From the IMG/VR virus record IMGVR_UViG_3300042505_000142, positions 1-39,469 of that record: DNA of 39,469 nt. One strand, 5' to 3'. The translations under genes were made by a program, and so were the position numbers. Of the stretch, positions 29,576 to 36,544 are shown piece by piece; within the stretch, counting starts at the first letter, position 1, and each line of letters starts with the position of its first letter. The DNA is from a virus. Under the pieces are notes generated by a model. It made no database searches, was not told where the DNA came from, and saw only the letters and a program-made list of their open reading frames with translations.

Positions 29576-31342
29576 TTATAAGCGTCGTGTTGAACGAACG
29601 CTTGCCGTTGGCTTTCCTCCGCCAGTAATGCCTGATAGTAAACTCATAATATCTGGTGGGGCTTGTTCGATTTGAGGGGTAGCGCCTCCTGCTGGAACAC
29701 CAGCGGGAACAGGGGACGGTTGCTCAACCGCTTGTTGGGCCCCAGCAGGAGGAACTGGTTGCTGCTGTGGCGCAAAGACTTCTTCAATGACGTCCTCAAG
29801 TGCCTGTCCCTTTTGGCGTGCCTTAATGACAGCAGCAATCTGTCGCACTACTTCTGAAGCGTCCTGGCCTTGTGTTGCCATCTGTGGTATCGCTTGAGCG
29901 AGTGCAGTAATGGAACCGAGTAATGACTGACGCATATTCTCGATTTCAATCTTTTCTAGTTCTTGGGTTACGTTAACTGTAAATGGTAGTTCACGCATTG
30001 CCATATCCTTGGAGATGAGCCCACCGCCAAGTGCCTGGAGCATAAAGATAAGTCCCTGTGCTGGATTAAGACCAGCAAGCATTCCATAACGAACATCGGC
30101 TGAATAGTCACCCTTGATGTCTTTCTTAGGAGAATAAGTAATTTCATAAGGTGAACCTGAGTCAACACCACGAATTGTTTTTTCTGCTGGAAAAATCATT
30201 TCATCAACTTCAAAGCAGATGCTAATTACGTCACGAAGAGCAGAAGCAAAGATTGCTTGAGCTGACTTAACCTGTGTATCAAAGGCTCCCATAAGAGCCT
30301 GTACGCCTTGACCAGTAACAACTGATGCGTTGACATTTCCTGTACGTGATTCAGGATAGCGTGCACCAACACGCAACTCTTGATTGAGCAAGTTCTGTTC
30401 AGTGAACGCACCTGCTGGAATATTAAGTTCTACACGGCGGACGCCTGCTGGGTTGGCTGTACGAATAACAGCGTCGCCACCAAGTTGCAACTCTTGTACA
30501 TCCTGTGGAAGTACGATGGGAGCTTGAACAGATTTCTCTGCAGCTTCCATTGCAAGCAATGCAAAGCGGTTACGAAGTAACTGGATACCCAGGATGTCGT
30601 CGAACTGTCCGCGTAGTTCATCATCAATAGATGGTTTACGTGCTACTACAACCATCATCTTACCTAATGGATTCTTAGCACGTGATAGTACTAGGTTGTC
30701 CTTTGTAGGAATGTAGATGATTGATTGGTCTTTATCAAAGTAGCGAATCATTTCTACTTGAGTATTTAAGTCTTGCTTGTAGCTTGCGCCACCTAGCAAA
30801 GAATATTCGTACTCAGGGAACAATGCAACTAACTCTGCTAATGACATTAAGTAGCGTTTTGCAAAGGCAATGCAGCGTCCGTAGCGGTCGAATTCTGGGT
30901 AAGCACCCACTGGGTTTTCTAGGCGGATACGTGGCATCTTTGCTTCCTCATCCAATTCAATAAAGAATGGGAGGAAACCGTAAGTGAGGTACCAGTCGGC
31001 ACCTTGGTACATCTGAACCGAAAGGTCAGAGTGAGCAAAATAATTTGAGGCGATACGTGTACGCTTGTCAGCAAACTGACGGGCTCTATCTGAAACAGAG
31101 TTAGCAGCAGAACAATTAACCGCAGGTAGTGGTGCCATAACCTCAGACAAGTCGCGTGCGACGATGTCAATAAAGTTAGCAACTACGTTAGCATCTACGC
31201 CGTCTGGAAAGAAGTCAGGATAGACGGATGCAATGTTACCCTTGCGGACCGAAAGAACGTCGAGGTTGCGACCGTCGCGTTCTGCGTTGCGGAAGCGAAG
31301 GTTCTCGACTCTCGCCGCAACTTGTTCCATTGATAATGCCAT
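29576..31342 (-). CDS. Portal protein
   Basis: The protein has 588 residues. Helix-rich with blocks typical of podovirus-type portals: SNYFAHSDLSVQMYQGADWY early, IRLENPVGAYPEFDRYGRCI near 150, RGQFDDILGIQLLRNRFALL in the middle, and TEQNLLNQELRVGARYPESR later. A Gln/Pro-rich tail follows (residues about 525-560). It would form the 12-subunit DNA channel at the head vertex and pair with the terminase. It follows the terminase gene with one small gene between. Confidence 0.85.
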   Translation of the reverse strand: MALSMEQVAARVENLRFRNAERDGRNLDVLSVRKGNIASVYPDFFPDGVDANVVANFIDIVARDLSEVMAPLPAVNCSAANSVSDRARQFADKRTRIASNYFAHSDLSVQMYQGADWYLTYGFLPFFIELDEEAKMPRIRLENPVGAYPEFDRYGRCIAFAKRYLMSLAELVALFPEYEYSLLGGASYKQDLNTQVEMIRYFDKDQSIIYIPTKDNLVLSRAKNPLGKMMVVVARKPSIDDELRGQFDDILGIQLLRNRFALLAMEAAEKSVQAPIVLPQDVQELQLGGDAVIRTANPAGVRRVELNIPAGAFTEQNLLNQELRVGARYPESRTGNVNASVVTGQGVQALMGAFDTQVKSAQAIFASALRDVISICFEVDEMIFPAEKTIRGVDSGSPYEITYSPKKDIKGDYSADVRYGMLAGLNPAQGLIFMLQALGGGLISKDMAMRELPFTVNVTQELEKIEIENMRQSLLGSITALAQAIPQMATQGQDASEVVRQIAAVIKARQKGQALEDVIEEVFAPQQQPVPPAGAQQAVEQPSPVPAGVPAGGATPQIEQAPPDIMSLLSGITGGGKPTASVRSTRRL

Positions 31343-31368
31343 TGTTATCCTAACGTAGATTTAAAAAA

Positions 31369-31581
31369 TTATTTAATGCCAGAACGGTTTTTTGCTCGGC
31401 TTCCCGAGGTTACACCAAGTGCGATTGATGCTTTGGAACGGCCTTCGAATTTAGGTGTTGTTCCTGGCACTGGCGTTACAGGCTTTAAATGTCCCATATT
31501 TCGGTAAGTGCTTCCTACATTTGCCATACCATTAGATGAGGTGATGCCACCATCTATGCGAGAATTTAAATTTCTTGCCAT
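31369..31581 (-). CDS. Small basic hypothetical protein
   Basis: The protein has 70 residues (MARNLNSRIDGGITSSNGMA start), polar and basic, with a TSGSRAKNRSGIK end and no domain I recognise. It lies between terminase and portal genes, with gaps of 12 and 26 bases, the place where some phages keep head-tail or packaging helpers. No small-terminase motif is evident. Confidence 0.6.
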   Translation of the reverse strand: MARNLNSRIDGGITSSNGMANVGSTYRNMGHLKPVTPVPGTTPKFEGRSKASIALGVTSGSRAKNRSGIK

Positions 31582-31593
31582 TTTGTTTTTTCC

Positions 31594-33462
31594 TTATCCG
31601 TAAGTGTCAGCCCATTGCTCGGCGAAGGCCTCATCTAAGTTGAGTGACATGCGTTGTTGTTTTTGACTTCTGGTGGCCCAGCGATTGTTTTGGTACTGAC
31701 CTACTTTGCTACCTTGCTGCATCAACTCACGTATGCGGATGATGGCAAACCATAAAGCCATCACGCAGTCAGTTGGGTTCTTAGTATCTGGCTTCCAGGT
31801 AATGAGTTGCTGTACAAGAGACTTGAGTCCCTCTGAGCCTTCGTTGCTTGGCAGTTCGATTAAACCGTTGTCTTGGTAGCGACCATCATGTATAGTACCG
31901 AAAAGGCTAGACATAGATGCTACACCAAAAGATGTGTCCCACTTGTTCTTGCCAGTAAAGTGTGAGTTTAACTGGCAGCCGTAGGTAGCCAGATAGTTAC
32001 GCAGGTCAGTATCCATTGCGTAGTACTTCTGGTGTGCGTTAATTTCCACACGGAACTCTTGAGGGTGGTACTTCTCGACCCACTCACGAATCAGAGCGTT
32101 CTCCTTTTGAGGAGTAGGGTCTGCCATGTTGACGCAGTCAAGTACGTAGATTGTACTATCGTCGCGGTTAAGAGTTACGGCTACAAATGCTGAACGACCA
32201 GATACGGCAGGGTCAAAGCCAATTACTGTGTAGGTCGAGCCTGCTGCGCGGGGGTGGCCTGGAGCACCTGGTTTAAGCGGTCCACGCTTTCGCATACCGT
32301 TAACACATCCTGCAACTGCTGTTGGCGAGAATATAGAATCGGACTGGACGTCTTCTTGTTGGTAGACCATAGCCCAGACAGATGCCGCCACTTCAGAGCG
32401 GCGCGTAAAGAGCGAGGGTCCGTCCCACTTAGGATACAAACCATTTTCATCGGGTTCATCAATCTCGTTTTCCTGCAGTGTGGTTTTAGGCCACAGCGTC
32501 TTCCAGTTTTCAGGCTTCTCGTCAAACTGAAGTACGGCAGGCATTGCAAAGTAAGTAAAGGGTGACTTGCCACCAGACCATTGCTGGGAGTCACGAAGCA
32601 TCTTGTATAGGTCGATTGGTGCAACTCGAGTGCCAACGATAATTAGTTTACCATGTCGCCCAAGGCGGGTAATAACTTCCTTTTGAATCCACTCGAGCTG
32701 CTTTTCCCACTCGTGGGCGTTTGAGCCCATCACAGCGTCGTCGATAATAATCAGGTCAGCACGTGCACCGTAAATCTGGGAGCCCATACCTAGGGCCTGG
32801 ACCGTAGGGTCCTTCTCGCCAGAGTCGCGGCCTGTGCCAAGATAAATCATGTCGGCAGACCATTGTGTTGAATCCGCCTTGTATCCACCGTTGGGGCCGA
32901 AGGCCACCTGTAACTTGGTGTAGGCTGGGTGGGAAAGTCTTGTCTTAATTGCCCCAAGGAACTTGCGGGCCATACCCTGTGTCTTAGAAACAATGATGAC
33001 TCGAGCGTTGGGGTTAGTCACAATCTTGTAGACGACATAGTTAGTCGTAATGACCGTGGACTTGGCGTGCTCAGGCGGTACGTTAATTAGGACACGGTTG
33101 GCAGCTCCTGGCTCGTAAGTCATGGAGTCGTGCAACCAGCGAGGGTCGCGGCCCTCAATCAAATCTACCCAGTCAAGGTGATGCTCAAAGAGCTTGGTGT
33201 CTAGGAACTGCTCAGAGAAGTCAGGGAAGGAAATATCCCCTAGCTCCTTCAGGTCAGTCTTGATACCTTTACCCTCGAGGCGAGCAGCCTCGGCACGTGC
33301 TTTGAACTCAGGGTCAGTTGCTGACCACTGGCGGAATGCTACATCTGAGCGGCCGACAGAGGCCATAGCCTGGGTAATAGTGCTACCCTGACTCAGTTGC
33401 TGCAAGGCCTTCTCTTGCGCCTCGCGCTTAGGGATGTTCTGAATCCCAGGTTTTCTACCCAT
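31594..33462 (-). CDS. terL: Terminase large subunit
   Basis: The protein has 622 residues. ATPase domain: LINVPPEHAKSTVITT (125-140) is the Walker A-like loop, LIIIDDAV (237-244) is Walker B with the catalytic acid, and GKLIIVGTRV (271-280) is the coupling motif. Nuclease domain: YTVIGFDPAVSGRSAF (411-426) starts the RNase-H-fold with its metal aspartate, and PTDCVMALWFAIIRIRE near the end carries the last acidic residue. The N-terminal ~60 residues are a helical HTH-like part (TITQAMASVGRSDVAFRQW), like a fused small-terminase domain; no separate small subunit was found. It drives DNA into the head. First gene of the late operon; ribosome site GGGGACA. Confidence 0.95.
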   Translation of the reverse strand: MGRKPGIQNIPKREAQEKALQQLSQGSTITQAMASVGRSDVAFRQWSATDPEFKARAEAARLEGKGIKTDLKELGDISFPDFSEQFLDTKLFEHHLDWVDLIEGRDPRWLHDSMTYEPGAANRVLINVPPEHAKSTVITTNYVVYKIVTNPNARVIIVSKTQGMARKFLGAIKTRLSHPAYTKLQVAFGPNGGYKADSTQWSADMIYLGTGRDSGEKDPTVQALGMGSQIYGARADLIIIDDAVMGSNAHEWEKQLEWIQKEVITRLGRHGKLIIVGTRVAPIDLYKMLRDSQQWSGGKSPFTYFAMPAVLQFDEKPENWKTLWPKTTLQENEIDEPDENGLYPKWDGPSLFTRRSEVAASVWAMVYQQEDVQSDSIFSPTAVAGCVNGMRKRGPLKPGAPGHPRAAGSTYTVIGFDPAVSGRSAFVAVTLNRDDSTIYVLDCVNMADPTPQKENALIREWVEKYHPQEFRVEINAHQKYYAMDTDLRNYLATYGCQLNSHFTGKNKWDTSFGVASMSSLFGTIHDGRYQDNGLIELPSNEGSEGLKSLVQQLITWKPDTKNPTDCVMALWFAIIRIRELMQQGSKVGQYQNNRWATRSQKQQRMSLNLDEAFAEQWADTYG

Positions 33463-33520
33463 CAGTTTGTCCCCTAATTACAGTCATTTAACGCTAGCCG
33501 ATTAACGGCAGAACTTCCCC

Positions 33521-33578
33521 ATATTATAATATATTATATAATATATAGGAGTCGCGGAGTCTTAAACGGAGCGACTCC
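33521..33578 (-). promoter_or_regulatory. Hairpin plus AT-tract module B, upstream of terminase
   Basis: Read leftward: stem arms at 33571-33578 and 33548-33555 (GGAGTCGC/GCGACTCC), then an A/T tract containing ATATATTATATA and ending TATTATAATAT before GGGG. It shares its plan and the 12-base stretch after CTCC with module A (5746-5803). The stem can re-pair in a second way (CGGAGTC 33555-33561 with GACTCCG 33573-33579), so two exclusive folds exist. A likely late-operon control element; function inferred. Confidence 0.55.
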
Positions 33579-33579
33579 G

Positions 33580-33601
33580 TATATGTATTTCTATACATAT
33601 A
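33580..33601. other. AT-rich hairpin beside module B
   Basis: Arms TATATGTA (33580-33587) and TACATATA (33594-33601) pair perfectly around TTTCTA. It abuts the stem of module B, making a tandem of two structures in the control region upstream of terminase. Confidence 0.55.
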
Positions 33602-33655
33602 AGATAACCTGTTCAAATCGTAAAACCGAACACATTATATCAATATATTTTTAAA

Positions 33656-33671
33656 AGCCCTGTTCAGGGCT
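33656..33671 (-). terminator. Leftward intrinsic terminator-like hairpin
   Basis: AGCCCT-GTTC-AGGGCT forms a 6-bp stem. On the minus strand it is followed by TTTTAAAAAT, a short U run, so it could stop leftward transcripts before the terminase promoter. On the plus strand no U run follows. Confidence 0.5.
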
Positions 33672-33802
33672 ATATATAGGGGGCTATAGTATTATATAAC
33701 AGAAATTTTTAGTGGGATACTATACCACACCCACACGACTGAATTAAACAATATGGGGTCATAATGTCTAACTCTCTACTATAGGGTTACAGTCTGATGT
33801 AA

Positions 33803-33831
33803 TTGTCGACAAATCGATAAGTTGCTATAAC
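33803..33831 (+). promoter_or_regulatory. Possible rightward promoter beside the iterons
   Basis: TTGTCG (33803-33808), a 17-base spacer and TATAAC (33826-33831) make a moderate sigma-70-like match. It would transcribe through the CTCAG iteron array, as a primer-RNA promoter might. Weak on its own. Confidence 0.35.
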
Positions 33832-33881
33832 TATTTATAGGTTTATAGGTTTACCGACTATCCACCGACCCACAGGAAATT

Positions 33882-33957
33882 CTCAGGGGGCACACAATTA
33901 TTTCTCAGGAAACTCTCAGCAAGTTATCCTCTCAGCAAACTCTCAGGAAACTCTCAG
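33882..33957. repeat. CTCAG iteron array with 11-bp phasing
   Basis: CTCAG begins at 33882, 33904, 33915, 33931, 33942 and 33953, so spacings are 22, 11, 16, 11 and 11 bases. The units read TCTCAGGAAAC or TCTCAGCAAAC, with the last ending ACTTC. One helical turn per unit places all sites on nearly one face of DNA, typical of replication-initiator or repressor binding. A DnaA-box-like site and AT-rich DNA flank it on the left. Confidence 0.75.
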
Positions 33958-34067
33958 ACTTCTAGGTGTCTTGGGTTATACCTCTCTATTTAGCGTGTGT
34001 GCGTATCTGCACTTTGGGGTGTGACCCAGTTCACATGTGACTTGCATCACTTGAGCGTGTTTTGGAT

Positions 34068-34096
34068 TTGACTTAGGTTGGGTGAGCGTGTAAAGT
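34068..34096 (+). promoter_or_regulatory. Rightward promoter 1 (no gene immediately downstream)
   Basis: TTGACT (34068-34073), a 17-base spacer, TAAAGT (34091-34096). The -10 is identical to that at 34391-34396. The expected start near 34103 falls at the foot of a stem, CTTTGT (34100-34105) with ACAAAG (34138-34143). No reading frame with a ribosome site follows. Confidence 0.6.
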
Positions 34097-34099
34097 GTG

Positions 34100-34143
34100 C
34101 TTTGTAAATCGGATAGGGGAATAACCCCAAAGGGTTCACAAAG
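34100..34143 (+). ncRNA. Candidate structured leader/small RNA 1
   Basis: The outer stem CTTTGT/ACAAAG encloses GGGG-AATAA-CCCC (34116-34119 with 34125-34128). The segment begins at the predicted start of promoter 1 and contains no ATG. Direct sequence structure; existence of an RNA is inferred. Confidence 0.35.
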
Positions 34144-34144
34144 T

Positions 34145-34154
34145 ACGACACGCC
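34145..34154 (+). repeat. ACGACACGCC promoter-upstream repeat, copy 1
   Basis: The 10-mer ACGACACGCC occurs here and at 34352-34361. In each case TTGACAAAG follows a short distance downstream (34171-34179 and 34368-34376), suggesting a duplicated promoter unit or an activator/repressor site. Confidence 0.6.
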
Positions 34155-34170
34155 AGTCAATCGTGGGTAA

Positions 34171-34199
34171 TTGACAAAGAGAGAGCCATAGTATAGACT
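34171..34199 (+). promoter_or_regulatory. Rightward promoter 2 with overlapping operator-like palindrome
   Basis: TTGACA (34171-34176), 17 bases, TAGACT (34194-34199). GAGAGAG (34179-34185) and CTCTCTC (34198-34204) form an inverted repeat spanning the spacer and -10 box, the place for a repressor. The predicted start is near 34207; no gene follows for more than 200 bases. Confidence 0.7.
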
Positions 34200-34206
34200 C
34201 TCTCAA

Positions 34207-34350
34207 AGATAGGCAGACCTAGCCTCACTTATGTGAGTCCCTAGAGCGTCACTTATCTAATCAAATTGAATAGTGTCATGGTAAAGGGTGGCTTGATTGT
34301 CACTTAGTAGCAGACCTTAGGGGTTGGGTACACGACTCACCCTTTACCAA
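34207..34350 (+). ncRNA. Candidate noncoding RNA 2
   Basis: The stretch after promoter 2 has no credible gene. It has a small hairpin CTCAC-TTAT-GTGAG (34224-34237) and a long-range perfect 11-bp stem, GGTAAAGGGTG (34280-34290) with CACCCTTTACC (34338-34348). The motif GTCACTTA occurs twice. It does not fold as a tRNA. It could be a regulatory or anti-host RNA; the 3' end is not marked by a clear terminator. Confidence 0.4.
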
Positions 34351-34351
34351 C

Positions 34352-34361
34352 ACGACACGCC
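34352..34361 (+). repeat. ACGACACGCC promoter-upstream repeat, copy 2
   Basis: Second copy of the 10-mer that precedes TTGACAAAG; see copy 1 at 34145-34154. Here it is six bases from the -35 box of promoter 3. Confidence 0.6.
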
Positions 34362-34367
34362 GACAAT

Positions 34368-34396
34368 TTGACAAAGCAAGACAAAGCATGTAAAGT
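34368..34396 (+). promoter_or_regulatory. Rightward promoter 3 (drives the 103-residue gene)
   Basis: TTGACA (34368-34373), 17 bases, TAAAGT (34391-34396). The predicted start near 34404 gives a 25-base leader with AGAGAGAGGA before ATG 34429. Promoters 4 and 5 have the same 17-base spacing and similar short leaders. Confidence 0.75.
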
Positions 34397-34428
34397 ACGA
34401 CTTACAACTTAGAGAGAGGATAGATAGC

Positions 34429-34740
34429 ATGACAACGACCCTAACGGGTCGGAATAGCATAGACACTAACTTTAATGGCATTACCGCACTAACTGTACGA
34501 GCCACTAGCACACGCTTAGGCTCACGCGGTTGGCGGTTGAGTGACACTACACATGGTAAGGCTGTACGCCGTACACGCCCACGCCATGCCGTAAAGACTA
34601 ACATGCCTAAGGTTGAGCGCGTGCTACCGACCCTTGATGAAGCCACACAGGAACGCCTAGCCCGCGCCCTAGCACTTAGCGAACGCGAACGCGAGTTCCG
34701 CGCCACGCTACCCAGCGTACACATAGACGCGAACGACTAG
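34429..34740 (+). CDS. Basic hypothetical early protein (103 residues)
   Basis: The first gene of the rightward arm, with its own promoter and AGAGAGAGGA ribosome site. The protein is basic in the middle (GKAVRRTRPRHAVKTNMPK) and ends with a helical segment EATQERLARALALSEREREF. No domain is recognised. Early position, small size and basic charge suggest interaction with nucleic acid or host polymerase; that is inference. Confidence 0.7.
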   Translation: MTTTLTGRNSIDTNFNGITALTVRATSTRLGSRGWRLSDTTHGKAVRRTRPRHAVKTNMPKVERVLPTLDEATQERLARALALSEREREFRATLPSVHIDAND

Positions 34741-34746
34741 AATTAC

Positions 34747-34791
34747 GCCACGCCTAGCGATAGGCTACGAGGGCTCATGACCCAGCGTGGC
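34747..34791 (+). terminator. Structured intergenic RNA / possible terminator
   Basis: GCCACGC (34747-34753) pairs with GCGTGGC (34785-34791), enclosing TAGC-GATAG-GCTA and GGG-CTCATGA-CCC stems. The three-way fold sits between a stop codon and the next promoter (34799). No strong U run follows, so termination is probable but not certain. Confidence 0.5.
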
Positions 34792-34798
34792 ACTAGAC

Positions 34799-34827
34799 TT
34801 GACAACCCGTTGAGTCTATGGTAGGAT
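34799..34827 (+). promoter_or_regulatory. Rightward promoter 4 (drives the 46-residue membrane protein)
   Basis: TTGACA (34799-34804), 17 bases, TAGGAT (34822-34827). The predicted start near 34835 gives a ~21-base leader with AGAGAGAGG before ATG 34856. Confidence 0.75.
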
Positions 34828-34855
34828 ACTCCTATCATACAGAGAGAGGTTAGAC

Positions 34856-34996
34856 ATGACACTTTCAACAGGTGACATGTTCGCCCTATTGATAGCGTTG
34901 CTATCGGTGAACATGGTACTATTGGTAGCGTTCCGTAGAGTCTATGTATTAGAGCGTAGATTACGCCGATACGAGGGCTACTATGACGCACGATAA
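34856..34996 (+). CDS. Small single-span membrane protein (46 residues)
   Basis: ATG 34856 follows AGAGAGAGG. The product begins MTLSTGDMFALLIALLSVNM, continues VLLVAF and ends in an arginine-rich cytosolic tail (RRVYVLERRLRRYEGYYDAR). One membrane span with a positive C-terminal tail predicts N-outside/C-inside topology. It overlaps the next gene by 14 bases. Possible superinfection or membrane-function protein; no family is recognised. Confidence 0.72.
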   Translation: MTLSTGDMFALLIALLSVNMVLLVAFRRVYVLERRLRRYEGYYDAR

Positions 34997-35171
34997 CCTA
35001 CTATTAAACCTCACCCAGCGTGAGGTCGAGGTAATCCGCATGGCGTTAAGAGCGCAAGAGGATACCCATAAGCGCAACGACTTTCCACACTTAGTGTTGG
35101 AGACACAAGGGTTGCGCTCTAAGATTGCAGACATGATTATAGAGAACGCGCTAGAATTGACAAAGGCATAA
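34983..35171 (+). CDS. Small helical hypothetical protein (62 residues)
   Basis: It overlaps the membrane protein gene by 14 bases. The sequence has three likely helices, including LTQREVEVIRMALRAQEDTH and LRSKIADMIIENALELTK. I have a general sense that such 60-residue helical proteins with LTxxEVxxIRxAL motifs are common in actinophages, with no known function. Probably soluble. Confidence 0.68.
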   Translation: MTHDNLLLNLTQREVEVIRMALRAQEDTHKRNDFPHLVLETQGLRSKIADMIIENALELTKA

Positions 35172-35185
35172 CACTATGCTACACT
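35157..35185 (+). promoter_or_regulatory. Rightward promoter 5 (drives the amidoligase operon)
   Basis: TTGACA (35157-35162), 17 bases, TACACT (35180-35185). The predicted start near 35193 gives a 26-base leader with GAGAGGAGG before ATG 35219. The -35 box lies inside the end of the upstream gene. Confidence 0.78.
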
Positions 35186-35218
35186 ACGACTACAAGATAA
35201 CGAGAGGAGGTGAGATAC

Positions 35219-36532
35219 ATGGAAGATGTAACGATAGAGGCTAGAGTGTGTACGGATTGTAGCACTACGATAGATGACGGAGATGAGTTAATCATTGACG
35301 AGCATGCGTATTGCACAGACTGCGCCTTCACATGCTACGATTGCGAGACAACCTACGCGGTAAGCGGTATGGGTCGCAGTTGTATAGGTAGTGACTGGTA
35401 CTGCTGGGATTGCAGTAGCACTTGCGAGCGTTGCGAGGACGGCATGCGTAATGATGACTCGCATACAGTAAGCGGTCAGTATTGGTGTGAGTATTGCTTT
35501 GATAATTACAGTTTCAACTGTAGCGTCTGCGACAATACCTACGACCAAGATGAGGGCAGTAACTATGTAGATGACAATACATACTGCGACTCATGCTACC
35601 AAGACCAATGCTACTACTGTGATGAGTGTGATGACTCGTTCACCTACGATAATCGTTGCGACTGCAACACAGATGATGACGAGCCTTCTAATGGTCGTTG
35701 TTGCATGGCGATACAGCGCGGTAAGTTTGTGCATGACTACAACTGCAAGCCTGTGCCACACTTCAAGGGTACAAGCAAGCATAACATGTACCTCGGCTTC
35801 GAGTTAGAGGTCGAGTTCAAGTCGGACATAGCAGATGTGGCACGACATACGGCTATCGCCTTAGACGGCATAGCCTACCTAAAGCATGATGGCAGTATCA
35901 ACAATGGGTTCGAGATAGTAACTCACCCACATACACACCAAACTTATCGTGAGAGTAGTACGCTACTATGGGATACTATAGAGACACTACGCTCACAGTA
36001 TGGCGCAAGGTCATGGGATACAGATACCTGTGGCTTACACATACACCTAAGTCGTGAGGGTTTCAGTAGTGGCGCACACTTACACAGGTTCATAGCCTTT
36101 GTGTATCACAATGCCCCACACATGATGAAGTTTGCTGGTCGCAAGACTAGGTTCGCAAGGTTCAATGATGTCTATACCTTTGATGAGTACGACAGACCTG
36201 TGTTCTCAATCAAGCACAAGGTCGGTGACCCTCAAAGATACAATAGTGAACGCTACTCAGCAGTCAATACACAGAATAAGAACACCATAGAATTGCGCTT
36301 CTTTAGAGGCACAATGAAAACAAGTGGCGTACTAAGTGCCCTAGACTTAGCACAAGCCATGGTAGAATACACTAGGGAACTACGACTAGATGATGTCAAA
36401 TTAGGGGCGTTATCTTGGGACTGGTTCGCTGACTATGTAGTGTCCAACAATGGACTCTACCCCGACCTATACTCTAGGTTGGACAAGATACAATCAGTAG
36501 ACATTACCAAGCGAGAAGTCGCTAACGCGTAG
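35219..36532 (+). CDS. Zinc-knuckle-rich amidoligase (glutamine-synthetase-fold ligase)
   Basis: The start is ATG 35219, eight bases after AGGAGG; the GTG at 35210 lies within the ribosome site. About 437 residues. Residues 1-~160 hold many CxxC pairs (for example VCTDC, YCTDC, TCYDC, YCWDC, WCEYC, NCSVC, YCDSC, CYYCDEC), like a chain of treble-clef/LIM fingers. The C-terminal domain has GFELEVEF (193-200), KHDGSI (222-227), CGLHIHLSR (271-279) and ELRFFRGT (358-365), the acidic, histidine and arginine motifs of the amidoligase_2 family. These ATP-dependent enzymes join carboxylates to amines. The next gene is a glutamine amidotransferase that could supply ammonia. Substrate unknown: a peptide tag, protein or nucleic-acid-linked acid. 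Confidence 0.82.
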   Translation: MEDVTIEARVCTDCSTTIDDGDELIIDEHAYCTDCAFTCYDCETTYAVSGMGRSCIGSDWYCWDCSSTCERCEDGMRNDDSHTVSGQYWCEYCFDNYSFNCSVCDNTYDQDEGSNYVDDNTYCDSCYQDQCYYCDECDDSFTYDNRCDCNTDDDEPSNGRCCMAIQRGKFVHDYNCKPVPHFKGTSKHNMYLGFELEVEFKSDIADVARHTAIALDGIAYLKHDGSINNGFEIVTHPHTHQTYRESSTLLWDTIETLRSQYGARSWDTDTCGLHIHLSREGFSSGAHLHRFIAFVYHNAPHMMKFAGRKTRFARFNDVYTFDEYDRPVFSIKHKVGDPQRYNSERYSAVNTQNKNTIELRFFRGTMKTSGVLSALDLAQAMVEYTRELRLDDVKLGALSWDWFADYVVSNNGLYPDLYSRLDKIQSVDITKREVANA

Positions 36533-36544
36533 GGAGATGATAAC

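Larger units (their letters stand above)
33463..34428. other. 966-bp noncoding control region and putative replication origin
   Basis: No reading frame longer than the tiny ones noted is convincing here. The region contains module B, a leftward hairpin/terminator, CTCAG iterons, a TTTATAGG direct repeat (in 33834-33850), a DnaA-box-like CTATCCACC (33858-33866), three strong rightward promoters and two structured RNA segments. It separates the divergent late (left) and early (right) operons. Replication start and early regulation are the likely jobs. Confidence 0.6.

Noticed and set aside
33882-33957. CRISPR array
   Set aside because: Units are only 5-11 bases at 11-base spacing, with no spacer-like unique segments.
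34280-34350. tRNA gene at the 11-bp stem
   Set aside because: Outer pairing fits, but neither strand gives a T arm, D arm or anticodon arm of proper size.
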